A stretch of DNA of 64,000 nucleotides, from assembly GCF_900112525.1 (NCBI RefSeq), contig NZ_FOMD01000003.1, positions 558,001 to 622,000 of the forward strand, in the 5' to 3' direction. Below the pieces are notes generated by a model. The model did no database searches, was not told the origin of the DNA, and was given only the letters and a program-made list of their open reading frames with translations. The translations under genes were made by a program, and so were the position numbers. Shown here piece by piece: positions 1 through 9,824 of this stretch. The DNA is from Klenkia taihuensis. GTDB taxonomy: Bacteria; Actinomycetota; Actinomycetes; Mycobacteriales; Geodermatophilaceae. How positions within the stretch are numbered: the stretch's first letter is position 1; the number at the start of each line of letters is the position of its first letter.

Positions 1-224
1 CCCGCCGGCCGTGGGCCGTGCTGCTGGCCGCCAGCGGGTTGTCCGCCGGCGTCGAGGCCGTGCAGGCGGTGGCCACCGGGCTGGGCCGCGCCTGCGACAC
101 CACCGACTGGACGTCGAACACCCTCGGCGCCGCGGCCGGGGTGGCGCTCGGCGTCCTGGGGCTGTGGCTGGCCCGTCTCAGCCGAGCCGGTCGAGCACCC
201 CGGGGAGTGCGTGCAGGTCGGTGA
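1..224 (+). CDS. VanZ-like family protein, C-terminal fragment (5' end outside window)
   Basis: The first codon in frame starts at position 3 and the gene is open at the window edge. About 73 residues are visible. They contain a hydrophobic segment, then the pattern GVEAVQA..GR.CDTTDW.SNTLGAAAG, which matches the VanZ-like signature (E..Q...GR..D..D...N..GA..G), and a second hydrophobic stretch. VanZ-like proteins are small membrane proteins; the founding member affects teicoplanin resistance, but most actinobacterial members have no known role. The stop lies 47 bases inside the convergent HAD gene, so the two 3' ends overlap. Family assignment rests on this motif alone. Confidence 0.6.
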   Translation, partial: RRPWAVLLAASGLSAGVEAVQAVATGLGRACDTTDWTSNTLGAAAGVALGVLGLWLARLSRAGRAPRGVRAGR

Positions 225-834
225 CCGTGTGCGCAGGCTGCGGGCCGGCCGGGTCGGTGCGGTGCCCGGGCCGGGCCACCCGGACGACGGCGATCCCCGC
301 CTCCAGCGCACCGCGGGTGTCGCGCGCCGACGCCGGGACGTGCACGTCCACCCCGGCGTCGACGGCCCGCCGGTAGAGGGCGGGCGAGGGCTTGTACGCG
401 CGCAGCCGCTCGCTGGTGAGCCGGTCGGCGTCGTCGACCAGCGGCGCGACCCGGGTGCGGGCGAGCAGGTCGTCGTCCACGTTGGACAGCACCCCGACCC
501 GGTGCCCGGCGGCCCGCACCCCGGGGAGGGCGTCGGCGACGTCGGGCCACAGCGGCCAGTCCGGCAGCGAGCCCAGCAGCGCGGCGGCCGGTGCGTCGCC
601 GGCGTCCCAGCCGCGGGCCGCCCAGGTCGCGACCAGGGCCTGCCGGCAGTGCTCGGCGAAGGGCACCCAGTCGGTGCGGTCGCGCTGGGTGGCCTTGTTC
701 CGGGCGTCCCAGTCGTCGTACAGCTCGCCGCCGTCGGCGTCGTGGCCCTGGTCGGCGGCCAGCGCGGCCAGCACCGGCGCCGCGCCGCTGCGGCTGTCGA
801 CCAGCGCGCTGAACAGGTCGATGGTCACGAACAC
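178..834 (-). CDS. HAD-superfamily hydrolase (haloacid dehalogenase type II-like)
   Basis: A 218-residue cytosolic hydrolase. Motif I is TIDLFSALVDS near the N terminus: the nucleophile Asp is followed at +2 by Phe rather than Asp, as in haloacid dehalogenase-like members (DxYGT) and unlike phosphatases with DxDGT. Motif II is VLSNVDDD, the motif III lysine is in AYKPSPALY, and motif IV is SARDTRGALEAG, which resembles the dehalogenase-type xxxDxxGA. The substrate is unknown. The gene starts with ATG and diverges from the CocE hydrolase gene across about 130 bases. Confidence 0.75.
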   Translation of the reverse strand: MFVTIDLFSALVDSRSGAAPVLAALAADQGHDADGGELYDDWDARNKATQRDRTDWVPFAEHCRQALVATWAARGWDAGDAPAAALLGSLPDWPLWPDVADALPGVRAAGHRVGVLSNVDDDLLARTRVAPLVDDADRLTSERLRAYKPSPALYRRAVDAGVDVHVPASARDTRGALEAGIAVVRVARPGHRTDPAGPQPAHTVTDLHALPGVLDRLG

Positions 835-964
835 CGGCCCACCCTGGCACGCGGACGGTGCGCGGACGAGACGGATGACGCTGGTGGGCCGGCGGCGCGG
901 GGGCGGAGCGTGCGCGGTGACCGGTGCGCCGAGCCCAGGCGGCCGGGTGCACCCGGAGGACGCC

Positions 965-2626
965 GTGACCGACCGCTACACCTTCCGCCCGCCGCGCAGC
1001 ACGCCGGAGTCCCGGGGCGGCCGGCCGCCGCAGCACCGGGTGGAGCGCCGTCCGGGCATGGTGGTCGAGCGCGACGTCGCGGTCCCCTTCGGCGACCAGG
1101 GGCACGTGCTCCACGTCGACGTGTACCGGCCCGACACCGACGTCCCGGCGGCGCCGCTGGTGAGCTGGTCGCCCTACGGCAAGCACAACCCCGCACCCAT
1201 CGGGCAGATCTACCCGCGCGCGGGCGTGCGGCCGGAGTGGACGTCGGACCTGACCACCTTCGAGGCCCCCGACCCGGAGTACTGGGTGCCGCACGGCTAC
1301 GCGATCGTGCTCGCCGACGTCCCCGGTACCTGGTACTCGCAGGGCCGGGCGACCTACCACTCCCCGGAGGAGGCGGCCGCCTTCGCCGACCTTGTGGAGT
1401 GGGCCGGCACCCAGCCGTGGAGCGCCGGGAAGGTCGGGCTGTCGGGGGTGTCCTACCTGTCCAGCCTGCAGTGGTTCGTCGCCGCGCTGGACCCGCCGCA
1501 CCTGGCGGCGATCAACCCCTGGGAGGGCTGGAACGACACCTACCGGGAGGTCGCCCGGCACGGCGGGATCCCCGAGACGTCGTTCTGGCCCTACATCTGG
1601 GAACGCTGGGGCGCCAGCACGACCGAGGTGGAGGACCTCGAGGCCGAGACCGCCGCCCACCCCTGGTTCGACGAGTTCTGGGCCAGCAAGACCCCCGACC
1701 TGGAGGCCGTGCGGGTCCCGGCCTACGTGGTCGCCAGCTGGGCCGACCACGGCCTGCACAGCCGCGGCACGCTGGAGGGGTTCCGCCGGTTGGGGTCGGC
1801 CGAGAAGTGGCTGGACGTGCACGGCCGCAAGAAGTGGGCCTACTACTACGAGCCGGAGCTCGTCGACCGGCAGCGTGCCTTCTTCGACCGCTACCTCCTC
1901 GACCGCGGCCCCGGTCTCGACGGCCTGCCGCGGGTGCGGGCCGAGGTGCGGGAGGCCTACGGGCAGGGCACCTGGGTCGATGCGCGGGAGTGGCCGCTGG
2001 AGGACGTCGAGCTCCGGCCGCTGCACCTGGACGCCGTCGACGGCTCGTTGTCCTGGGAGCCACCGCAGCGCGGGGGGACGACGTCCTACGACGGGCTGGG
2101 CAGCGGCCTGGCCCCGCGCCGCGCCAGCTTCACCATCACCTTCGACGAGCCGGTCGAGCTGGTCGGGCACGTCCGGGCGGTGCTGCACCTGTCCGCCGAG
2201 GCCGAGGACGCCGACGTGTTCCTGGCGCTGTTCAAGCTCGACGCGGCGGGGGAGCAGGTCGGGTTCGCGCACTACGGTCAGTTCGAGGACGGCCCGGTCG
2301 CGCTGGGCTGGCTGCGCGCCTCGCACCGGGAGCTGGACCCGGACCGCAGCACCGACCACCTGCCCGTGCTGGCCCACCGGCGCGCGCTGCCGCTGGTGCC
2401 CGGTGAGCCGACCAGGCTCGACGTCGAGGTCTGGCCGTCGGGCACCCGGTTCGCCGCGGGGGAGGGTCTGCTGCTGGTCGTGCAGGGCACCGACGTCATG
2501 CGCTACCCCGAGCACCTGACGTACGCCCGGCACACCGACACGGTCAACGACGGCCGGCACACCGTGCACACCGGCGGCGCGCACGGCTCGCACCTGCTGG
2601 TCCCCGTGCTGCGCCCCCCGGCCTAG
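965..2626 (+). CDS. CocE/NonD-type alpha/beta hydrolase (S15 family-like)
   Basis: A serine hydrolase of 553 residues acting on an unknown ester or amide. The frame is open much further upstream, but GTG 965 is chosen because GGAGGA lies just before it and conserved sequence begins soon after. The nucleophile elbow is GLSGVSYLSS with Ser at about residue 163, the CocE/X-Pro-dipeptidase form GxSYxS. The oxyanion region sits in LVSWSPYGKHN. The C-terminal third (PASF..TFDEPVELVGH..) is the jelly-roll domain typical of CocE/PepX_C proteins. No signal peptide is seen. A strong palindrome follows the stop. The gene stands alone; a role in aromatic-ester processing is possible but only a guess. Confidence 0.85.
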   Translation: MTDRYTFRPPRSTPESRGGRPPQHRVERRPGMVVERDVAVPFGDQGHVLHVDVYRPDTDVPAAPLVSWSPYGKHNPAPIGQIYPRAGVRPEWTSDLTTFEAPDPEYWVPHGYAIVLADVPGTWYSQGRATYHSPEEAAAFADLVEWAGTQPWSAGKVGLSGVSYLSSLQWFVAALDPPHLAAINPWEGWNDTYREVARHGGIPETSFWPYIWERWGASTTEVEDLEAETAAHPWFDEFWASKTPDLEAVRVPAYVVASWADHGLHSRGTLEGFRRLGSAEKWLDVHGRKKWAYYYEPELVDRQRAFFDRYLLDRGPGLDGLPRVRAEVREAYGQGTWVDAREWPLEDVELRPLHLDAVDGSLSWEPPQRGGTTSYDGLGSGLAPRRASFTITFDEPVELVGHVRAVLHLSAEAEDADVFLALFKLDAAGEQVGFAHYGQFEDGPVALGWLRASHRELDPDRSTDHLPVLAHRRALPLVPGEPTRLDVEVWPSGTRFAAGEGLLLVVQGTDVMRYPEHLTYARHTDTVNDGRHTVHTGGAHGSHLLVPVLRPPA

Positions 2627-2631
2627 GACGG

Positions 2632-2677
2632 ATGTCGCTGTCGGTGCGCGCCAACCGGCCCGCACCGACGGCGACAT
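2632..2677. repeat. Long intergenic palindrome (REP-like or terminator)
   Basis: Arms ATGTCGCTGTCGGTGCG (2632-2648) and CGCACCGACGGCGACAT (2661-2677) pair over 17 bases with one mismatch around a 12-base loop. It begins five bases after the CocE stop and could end that transcript, but no T-run follows. The arm sequence looks like a dispersed intergenic repeat. Confidence 0.6.
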
Positions 2678-2684
2678 TGCGGTG

Positions 2685-2713
2685 TTCCGGATCACATCCG
2701 CCCTCCATAGCTT
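2685..2713 (+). promoter_or_regulatory. Candidate promoter of the liv operon
   Basis: TTCCGG (2685-2690) and TAGCTT (2708-2713) are 17 bases apart, a plausible sigma-70-type pair. The imperfectly placed palindrome CGGATCACATCCG (2688-2700) overlaps the -35 side and could be an operator. A GGAGGGGAG ribosome-binding site follows before ATG 2747. This is pattern reading only. Confidence 0.35.
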
Positions 2714-2746
2714 TCCCTCAGCGGTCCACGACGGAGGGGAGCACCG

Positions 2747-3537
2747 ATGGCGACGACGCCACCGGCCGAGCCGGGCCTGAGCGTGCGGGGGGTGTCCCTG
2801 CGCTTCGGCGGCATCACCGTGCTCGACGACGTCTCCTTCGACGCCCCGCGCGGCGGCATCCTGGGCCTGGTCGGCCCCAACGGGGCCGGCAAGACCTCGT
2901 TGTTCAACTGCATCAGCGGGCACTACCAGCCCACGGCCGGCTCGATCCTGGTCGGCGGCACCGAGACGGTGCGGACGCCGGCCTGGCGGATGGCGCGGCT
3001 CGGGCTGGCCCGCACGTTCCAGCACCCGGCGCTGCGGCTGGACGCCACCGTGCTGGAGAACGTCATGCTCGGCGCGCACTCCTGGCTGCCCGGCGGCCCG
3101 GTCTCCTGGGCCCTGCGGCTGCCGACCACCCGCCGGCACGAGCGGCAGGCGCGCGACCGCGCCCTGGAGCTGCTCGAGCGCACCGGTCTGGGCTGGGCGG
3201 CGCACACCCCCGCCGACGAGCTGTCGCACGGTCTCCACAAGGGCGTCGAGCTGTGCCGGGCGCTGCTGTCCCGCCCCTCGCTGCTGCTGCTCGACGAGCC
3301 GGCGGCCGGGCTGTCGCACGGCGAGGTCGAGGCCCTGATCAGCACGGTGCGCGAGGTCCGCCAGGAGTTCGACCTGACCGTCGTGGTGGTCGAGCACCAC
3401 ATGGGCCTGATCTCGGCGCTCACCGACCGGGTCGTCGTCCTCGACCACGGCGCCAAGCTCATGGAGGGCACCGCGGCCGAGGCCCAGTCCGACCCCCGGG
3501 TCGTGGAGGCCTACCTCGGCAAGGAGGTGGGCGCGGC

Positions 3538-3541
<4 letters not shown>
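2747..3541 (+). CDS. livG: Branched-chain amino acid-type ABC transporter ATPase (LivG-like)
   Basis: One of two cytoplasmic ATPases of a HAAT-family importer, 264 residues. Walker A is GPNGAGKTS, the signature region is DELSHGLHKGVELCRALL (a divergent LSxG), Walker B is LLLLDEPAAGL, and the switch His is in VVEHHMG. LivG proteins are typically about 255-265 residues. It is the first gene of livG-livF-livH-livM-binding protein, and its TGA overlaps the livF GTG. The family carries branched-chain amino acids but also urea, amides and aromatic acids, so the substrate is open; the neighbouring aromatic cluster makes an aromatic acid worth considering. Confidence 0.9.
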
Positions 3542-4248
<707 letters not shown>

Positions 4249-5130
4249 ATGTCCTACTTCGTCCAAGTGGTGGTCGACGGGTTGTCCAACGGGGCCATCT
4301 ACGCGGCCCTCGCCCTGGCCATCGTGCTGGTCTTCCGGGCCACCGGGCTGGTGAACTTCGCGCAGGGCGGGATGGCGGTCGCGGCCACCTTCGTCGCCTA
4401 CGCCCTCGTCCGCGCCGGCGTCCCGGTGCTGGCCGCCCTGCTGGCCGCGGTGGTCGCGGGCTTCGCGCTGGGGGCCCTGCTCGAGCGCGGGGTGATGCGG
4501 CACTTCGAACGCGGGGAGCCCGACACGGCGATCGTCGCCACCATCGCGTTGCTGCTGCTGCTCACCGGCGGCTCGGCGTTCTTCTTCGGCTACGAGCCGC
4601 ACCCCTTCCCGTCGCTGTTCCCCAACCGGACCTTCGAGGTGCTGGGGGTGTTCGTCAGCCTCCGGTCGGTCGGCACGATCGTGGTCCTGCTCGCGGTGAT
4701 GGCGGGTCTGCAGCTGCTGTTCCGGTCCACCAAGCTCGGCCTGGCGATGCGGGCGGTGGCCGACAACCCCGAGTCGTCCGCGCTGTCGGCGCTGCCGGTG
4801 AGCCGGCTGCTCATGGTCGGCTGGGGCCTGGCCGCCGCGCTCGGCGCGATCGCCGGTGTCCTGGTCGCCCCGCAGCTGTTCATCAGCCCCGGGATGCTGG
4901 ACTTCGTCCTGGTCTACGCCCTCGCCGCGGCCATCCTCGGCGGCCTGGACTCACCGGTCGGCGCGGTCGTCGCCGCGGCCTTCATCGGGGTCGCGGAGAG
5001 CCTGGCCGGCGCCTACGTCGACATCGTCGGCGACGACCTGAAGATCGCCGTCCCGTTCCTCGCGGTGATGGTCATCCTCGTGCTGCGGCCGCAGGGTCTG
5101 TTCGGCAAGAAGACGACGGTGCGCGTCTGA
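4249..5130 (+). CDS. livH: ABC transporter permease, LivH type
   Basis: An integral membrane permease of 293 residues with about eight hydrophobic segments. The N terminus has the LivH hallmark GLSNGAIYAALALAIVLVF followed by TGLVNFAQGG. The ATG follows the livF TGA without a gap. It pairs with LivM to form the translocation channel for the substrate delivered by the downstream lipoprotein. Confidence 0.9.
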   Translation: MSYFVQVVVDGLSNGAIYAALALAIVLVFRATGLVNFAQGGMAVAATFVAYALVRAGVPVLAALLAAVVAGFALGALLERGVMRHFERGEPDTAIVATIALLLLLTGGSAFFFGYEPHPFPSLFPNRTFEVLGVFVSLRSVGTIVVLLAVMAGLQLLFRSTKLGLAMRAVADNPESSALSALPVSRLLMVGWGLAAALGAIAGVLVAPQLFISPGMLDFVLVYALAAAILGGLDSPVGAVVAAAFIGVAESLAGAYVDIVGDDLKIAVPFLAVMVILVLRPQGLFGKKTTVRV

Positions 5131-6233
5131 TGGCCACCGCATCCGGCACCGCACCCGCCACCGCTCCGGCCACCACCGCCCCGCGGCGCCGCTCACCGCT
5201 GGTCCGGCTGGCCGCCCTCCTGGGCGGTCTGGCCCTGGCCGTGGTGCTGGTCGTCGCCCCGCTGGTCTCCAGCCCGTTCATCAACTACCAGCTGTCGTCG
5301 ATCATGGTCTTCGCCGTCGCGCTGCTGGGCCTGAACGTGGTCATGGGGTACACCGGCCAGGTCTCGCTGGGGCAGAGCGCGTTCCTCGGCCTGGGGGCGT
5401 ACGTGACGGCCTACGGCGTGGTGCAGGGCTGGCCGTTGTGGCTGTCCCTGGTGCTCTCCGCGGCGCTGCCCGCGACGGTCGGCATGCTGGTCGCCCTGGC
5501 CGCGGCCCGGCTGCGCGGGCTCGCGCTCGCCATGATCACCATCGCGCTGCCGATCGTCGGCGTACCGCTCGCCCGCCGGCTCGACGAGTTCACCGGTGGC
5601 TCGCAGGGCCAGGTGGTCAGCTTCCTGCGCGCGCCCGAGACCACCGGTCTGGCCAACGACCAGTGGCGCTACTACGTCGTCACCGTCATCGCCGTCGTCG
5701 TCTTCGTGCTGGTGCGCAACCTGGTCCGCGGCCGCGTCGGCCGGTCCTTCGCGGTGGTGAAGGAGAACGAGGCGGTCGCGCTGTCGATGGGCGTCTCGCC
5801 CTACCGCACCAAGGTGCTGGCGTTCACCATCGCCTCCCTGCTCGGCGGCCTGGCGGGCTTCATGTACCTGGCCGTCGTGCAGTACACCTCGCCCGAGACG
5901 CTCGTCTTCGCCACCTCCATCAACCTGGTCGCGGCAATGGTCATCGGCGGCTCGGCCAGCATCGTGGGGACGGTGCTGGGCGCCCTGTACTACGTGCTGG
6001 TCCCGGTCGTCGCGGGGCAGGTCAGCTCCTCGCGCACCGCGCTCATCTCCGGCGCCGTCCTGCTGGCCGTGCTCTTCGTGCTGCCGGCCGGCCTGGCCTC
6101 GCTGCCCCGCCGCGTCGGCGGCCGCCTGCGCCGGCGGACCCCGGCCGCCGAGGGCGCGCCGGCCACCCCAGACCCCGACGGGACGGCGCCTGCGGTGCCC
6201 ACCCCGGCGGCTGCCTCCACCGATCGACGATGA
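5130..6233 (+). CDS. livM: ABC transporter permease, LivM type
   Basis: The second permease subunit, 367 residues. The start ATG 5130 overlaps the livH stop (TGATG). A short Ala/Thr/Pro-rich cytoplasmic N terminus precedes the first membrane helix. LivM motifs seen are LLGLNVVMGYTGQVSLGQSAFLGLGAY and the cytoplasmic EAA-like loop VKENEAVALSMGVSPYRTKVLAF. The C-terminal 35 residues are a Pro/Ala-rich tail. The window from 5437 to 6200 is open in other frames, but codon bias and homology fit this frame. Confidence 0.9.
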   Translation: MATASGTAPATAPATTAPRRRSPLVRLAALLGGLALAVVLVVAPLVSSPFINYQLSSIMVFAVALLGLNVVMGYTGQVSLGQSAFLGLGAYVTAYGVVQGWPLWLSLVLSAALPATVGMLVALAAARLRGLALAMITIALPIVGVPLARRLDEFTGGSQGQVVSFLRAPETTGLANDQWRYYVVTVIAVVVFVLVRNLVRGRVGRSFAVVKENEAVALSMGVSPYRTKVLAFTIASLLGGLAGFMYLAVVQYTSPETLVFATSINLVAAMVIGGSASIVGTVLGALYYVLVPVVAGQVSSSRTALISGAVLLAVLFVLPAGLASLPRRVGGRLRRRTPAAEGAPATPDPDGTAPAVPTPAAASTDRR

Positions 6234-6253
6234 CCACCAGGAAGGCCCGCCCC

Positions 6254-7507
6254 ATGAGGATCACCCACCGCTCCGGTGCCGTGCTGGCGACGGCGAGCAT
6301 CGCCGTCCTGCTCGTGACCGGCTGCACCCGCGGCGAGAGCGCCGGCGGCCCCGGCTCGGACGGCGCGAGCCCCGGGATCACCGACGACTCGATCAGCATC
6401 GGCATCAGCAGCCCGCTGTCCGGGCCGACCGCGGGCCCCGGCTCGTGCACGGTGGCGGGCCTCGCGGCCTACATCGGGGCGAAGAACGCCGACGGCGGTT
6501 TCGAGTTCGGCGACGGCCAGACCCGGCAGGTCGAGTTCACCTACCTGGACGACGTGTACGACCCGGCCCGCGCGGTGTCGAACTTCCGGCAGCTCACCAA
6601 CGACGGGATCTTCGCCTACGTCGGGGCCCTGGGGACGCCGACCAACGCGGCGGTCATGCCGATCGCCGAGGAGGAGGAGGTGCCGCAGGTGCTGCTCACC
6701 ACCGGCGCCCGCACGTTCTCCGAGGACGCCGACGCCCACCCGTGGACCACCGGCTTCCTGCCCACCTACGTCACCGAGGGCCGCAGCTTCGGGGAGCTCT
6801 TGGTCGACGCCGGCCAGCCGATCACCGTCGCCACGCTGGCGCAGAACGACGACTTCGGCGAGAGCTACCTCGACGGGTTCAACGAGGCCATCGACGGCAG
6901 CCAGGTGGAGATCGTCGCGTCGGCGACCTACGAGCCCACCGACACCACGCTGGACTCGCAGGTCACCGAGCTGGCCGCCAGCGGCGCCGACGTGCTGCTC
7001 AGCGCGGTGTCGGTGACGCCGCTGCAGGTCGGCGTGCTGACCAAGGCCCAGTCGTTGGGCTGGTTGCCGCGGGTGTTCCTGCCGTCGAACACCTCGACGC
7101 CGGGCACGATCCTGGAGCCCGGTGGCGCAGCCGCCTACCCGGGCGTCTACACGCCGTCGTTCTCGAAGAACCCCAACTCCCCGGCCTTCGCCGAGGACGA
7201 GGACGTGCAGGCCTACAACGCGGCGTTCGAGGAGTACGGGTCGCAGATCGCGGCCACCTACACGCCGCACTGCGCGTGGAGCTACGCCGAGGGCGCGGTG
7301 CTGGAGCAGGCGTTCGCCGGCATGGAGGAGCCGACCCGGGACTCCTTCATGGAGTCGCTGCGCTCGATCACCGACTTCCAGGCGCCGATGCTGCTCGACG
7401 GCATCACGGTGGACACCACCAGCTCCGACGAGTCGGGCATCTCCACCGTCCAGCTGGTGCGCTACGACGCAGCCACCGGCGGCTACGGCCCGGTCGACGG
7501 CTACTGA
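6254..7507 (+). CDS. Periplasmic-binding-protein-type substrate-binding lipoprotein (Peripla_BP_6)
   Basis: The extracytoplasmic receptor of the liv-type importer, 417 residues. ATG 6254 is chosen because AGGAAGG lies eight bases upstream; an ATG at 6230 overlapping the livM stop is the alternative. The N terminus is a lipoprotein signal ending in LLVTGC, with Cys24 the expected lipid anchor. The mature part begins with ITDDSISIGISSPLSGP, the standard opening of the Leu/Ile/Val-binding family, and continues as two lobes (VTVATLAQNDDFGESYLDGF is the hinge-crossing segment). No residue pattern that I can read fixes the ligand. A strong hairpin follows the stop. Confidence 0.88.
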   Translation: MRITHRSGAVLATASIAVLLVTGCTRGESAGGPGSDGASPGITDDSISIGISSPLSGPTAGPGSCTVAGLAAYIGAKNADGGFEFGDGQTRQVEFTYLDDVYDPARAVSNFRQLTNDGIFAYVGALGTPTNAAVMPIAEEEEVPQVLLTTGARTFSEDADAHPWTTGFLPTYVTEGRSFGELLVDAGQPITVATLAQNDDFGESYLDGFNEAIDGSQVEIVASATYEPTDTTLDSQVTELAASGADVLLSAVSVTPLQVGVLTKAQSLGWLPRVFLPSNTSTPGTILEPGGAAAYPGVYTPSFSKNPNSPAFAEDEDVQAYNAAFEEYGSQIAATYTPHCAWSYAEGAVLEQAFAGMEEPTRDSFMESLRSITDFQAPMLLDGITVDTTSSDESGISTVQLVRYDAATGGYGPVDGY

Positions 7508-7519
7508 CCGGCCCGGCGG

Positions 7520-7551
7520 CCGGGACCCGGGGTGCACGCCCCGGGTCCCGG
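7520..7551 (+). terminator. Terminator-like hairpin after the liv operon
   Basis: A perfect 13-bp stem, CCGGGACCCGGGG (7520-7532) with CCCCGGGTCCCGG (7539-7551), around a TGCACG loop, 12 bases after the binding-protein stop. There is no T-run, as is common in GC-rich actinobacteria. It separates the transporter from the sensor kinase gene. Confidence 0.65.
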
Positions 7552-7600
7552 CCCGCTGTGCATGCTGGTCCCGACCACCCACCCCGGCCGAGGAGGCCAC

Positions 7601-9130
7601 GTGCACCCGCTGGTCGACCACGACTGGGCCGACGTCGCGCGCCGCGCCCCGGACGGGCTCGCCGTGCTGGACGCCGACGGCCGCTGGCTGCGGCTCAACC
7701 CCGCCGCCGAGGAGCTGTGCGGCGTCCCGGCCGAGCACCTCGTCGGGTCGGCGTCGCCGTTCCGGACCACCGCGGGTGCGACCGGCGCCCAGGGCCTGCT
7801 GGACGACGACGGCGCCGAGCTGGTCTGCACCTGGTCCGGCGGGGGCCCACCGGCGCTCCGCGAGTTCGCCTACCGCACCCACCTGCTGGACCCCGCCACC
7901 GGTGAGCACGTGGTGTCCTTCCGCGACTGCACCTCCGAGCGGCACCGCCGCCGCCGGGTGGCCGCCCTGGCCCGCGCGTCGGCGCGGCTGGCCGGGCAGG
8001 GCTCGGTGGCCGCGACCCTGGACGCGCTGGCCCGGGAGGTGCTGCGCGCCGACGCCCTGGCCGGGGTGCAGATCCTGAGCATGGACGAGAACGGGTCCGG
8101 GCTGCGGATCATGGGCTCGGCCGGCTTCCCGCGGTGCGACGACTTCTTCGACCGGCTGCTGGCGTGCGGCCAGCAGGGTGCCCGGCTGGCCATCTTCGAG
8201 GCGTTCCGGCGGCTGGAGCCCGTCGTGATCCCCGACCGGTGGGCGATGCTGCGCGACGACCCGACGTGGGCGCCGCTGCACGCCTACCTCAGCCACTCGG
8301 ACTGGAGCTGGTTCGCCAGCGTGCCGCTCACCATCCGCGGCCGGCCGGCAGGGGTGCTCAACGCCTACCTGGCGCCGGGGCAGGTGGTCGGCAACCAGAC
8401 GCTGGAGTTCCTGACCGCCATGGCCGAGCAGGCCGCCGTGGCCCTGGACCACGCCGACCTGCTGCAGGCCGAGCGCGAGCTCGCCCGTCGCGAGGAGCGG
8501 CAGCGGCTGGCCCGCGACCTGCACGACAGCATCGTCCAGCAGGCCTTCTCGATCGGGATGCAGGCCAAGGTGCTCGGCGTCGTCGCCAGCCGTGGCGACG
8601 TGCCGACGGACCGCGTGCGCGGCATCGCCCACGAGATCGGGGTGCTGTCGCAGACCGTGCTGGCCGACCTGCGCGCCATGGTGCACGAGCTGCGTCCGCT
8701 GTCCTCGACGTCGCTGGGGCTGCAGGAAGCGCTGCGCGCCCTGGCCGAGAGCACGACCAACCGCACCGGCATGCGGGTGACGCTGCAGGTCGGGGCCGGG
8801 GTGGACGGGCTGGACGACGAGGTGTCCGAGGACGTCTACCGGATCGTCGCCGAGGCCCTGCACAACGTCGTCAAGCACGCGGAGGCCGGCCGGGTCACCG
8901 TGCGGCTGGGGGTGCGGGGGCCGTCGCTGGCGATCACGGTCACCGACGACGGCCACGGCCTGCCCCCGCAGCGGCCGCGCGAGGGCTACGGCCTGACCAG
9001 CATGCGCGAGCGTGCGGAGAAGTGGGGCGGCACGCTCGCCGTCGGGCCGCGGGCCCGCGGCACCGGTACCTCGGTGCGCGCGGTCGTCCCCCTGCCCGCG
9101 CCGCACCGAGCCCAGGGGAGGACGACATGA
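7601..9130 (+). CDS. NarL-type sensor histidine kinase with PAS and GAF domains
   Basis: A 509-residue sensor kinase without membrane helices. GTG 7601 is chosen for the AGGAGGCC ribosome-binding site at 7591-7598. Residues ~10-110 form a PAS-like domain (APDGLAVLDADGRWLRLNPAAEELCG), ~125-285 a GAF domain, then the HisKA_3 helix with phosphoacceptor His308 in RLARDLHDSIVQQ, and a C-terminal HATPase_c domain (N box EALHNVVKHAE, G box VTDDGHGL). Its last codons overlap the response regulator ATG. It probably senses a cytosolic small molecule. Its place between the importer and the aromatic cluster makes control of one of them plausible but unproven. Confidence 0.88.
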   Translation: MHPLVDHDWADVARRAPDGLAVLDADGRWLRLNPAAEELCGVPAEHLVGSASPFRTTAGATGAQGLLDDDGAELVCTWSGGGPPALREFAYRTHLLDPATGEHVVSFRDCTSERHRRRRVAALARASARLAGQGSVAATLDALAREVLRADALAGVQILSMDENGSGLRIMGSAGFPRCDDFFDRLLACGQQGARLAIFEAFRRLEPVVIPDRWAMLRDDPTWAPLHAYLSHSDWSWFASVPLTIRGRPAGVLNAYLAPGQVVGNQTLEFLTAMAEQAAVALDHADLLQAERELARREERQRLARDLHDSIVQQAFSIGMQAKVLGVVASRGDVPTDRVRGIAHEIGVLSQTVLADLRAMVHELRPLSSTSLGLQEALRALAESTTNRTGMRVTLQVGAGVDGLDDEVSEDVYRIVAEALHNVVKHAEAGRVTVRLGVRGPSLAITVTDDGHGLPPQRPREGYGLTSMRERAEKWGGTLAVGPRARGTGTSVRAVVPLPAPHRAQGRTT

Positions 9131-9810
9131 CCGCTGCACCGGACGAGACCACCGACGGGGTGGTGCGGGTGCTCATCGTCGACGACCACGCCGTGGTGCG
9201 GCGCGGCATCCGGGCCTACCTGGAGGTGCTCGACGACCTCGAGGTCGCCGCAGAGGCGGGCAACGGGGTGGAGGCGCTGGCCCGGCTGGGTGCGCTGTCG
9301 GCGCACGGCGAGCTGCCCGACGTCGTCCTGGTCGACCTGCTGATGCCGAAGATGGACGGCGTCGCGACGACCGCCAGGATCCGGGAGGAGTACCCCGAGC
9401 TGCGGACCGTGGTGCTCACGAGCTTCGGCGAGATGGAACGGGTGCACGCGGCGCTGGCCGCCGGTGCCTCGGGCTACCTCCTCAAGGACGCCGAGCCGAC
9501 CGAGGTGGTGGCCGCCATCCGCGCGGCCGCCCGCGGCGAGGTGTTCCTCGACCCGGCGGTGGCCCGCCAGCTGACCCAGGAGATGGTGTCGCCGCCGACC
9601 GGGCTGGGCTCGCTGACCGCCCGCGAACGGGACGTGCTCGGCCTGGTCGCGCACGGCCGCTCGAACCAGGAGATCGCCGACGAGCTGGTGATCAGCGAAC
9701 GGACCGCCCGTACCCACGTGAGCAACGTGCTGCGCAAGCTGCAGCTGACCTCCCGGACGCAGGCCGCGCTGGTCGCCGTGCGCCAGGGCCTGGTCCCGCC
9801 CCAGGGCTGA
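9127..9810 (+). CDS. NarL/FixJ-family response regulator
   Basis: A 227-residue two-domain transcription factor and the partner of the upstream kinase; its ATG overlaps that gene's TGA. The receiver domain has the acidic pair in IVDDHAVV, phosphoacceptor Asp70 in VVLVDLLMPKMDG, Thr in VVLTSFGE and Lys in YLLKDAEP. The C-terminal LuxR-type helix-turn-helix is LTARERDVLGLVAHGRSNQEIADELVISERTARTHVSNVLRKL. Target genes cannot be read from the sequence. Confidence 0.92.
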   Translation: MTAAPDETTDGVVRVLIVDDHAVVRRGIRAYLEVLDDLEVAAEAGNGVEALARLGALSAHGELPDVVLVDLLMPKMDGVATTARIREEYPELRTVVLTSFGEMERVHAALAAGASGYLLKDAEPTEVVAAIRAAARGEVFLDPAVARQLTQEMVSPPTGLGSLTARERDVLGLVAHGRSNQEIADELVISERTARTHVSNVLRKLQLTSRTQAALVAVRQGLVPPQG

Positions 9811-9824
9811 CCGGCCCCCCGGCG

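Noticed and set aside
211-2406. A 731-residue plus-strand frame over the HAD and CocE genes
   Set aside because: Arg/Gly/Pro-rich translation without motifs; it is a shadow of the CocE reading frame.
5990-9139. A 1049-residue open frame on the minus strand across the binding protein and histidine kinase genes
   Set aside because: It is antisense to two well-supported genes, is rich in Gly, Arg, His and Gln, and shows no family motif; such frames are expected in very GC-rich DNA.
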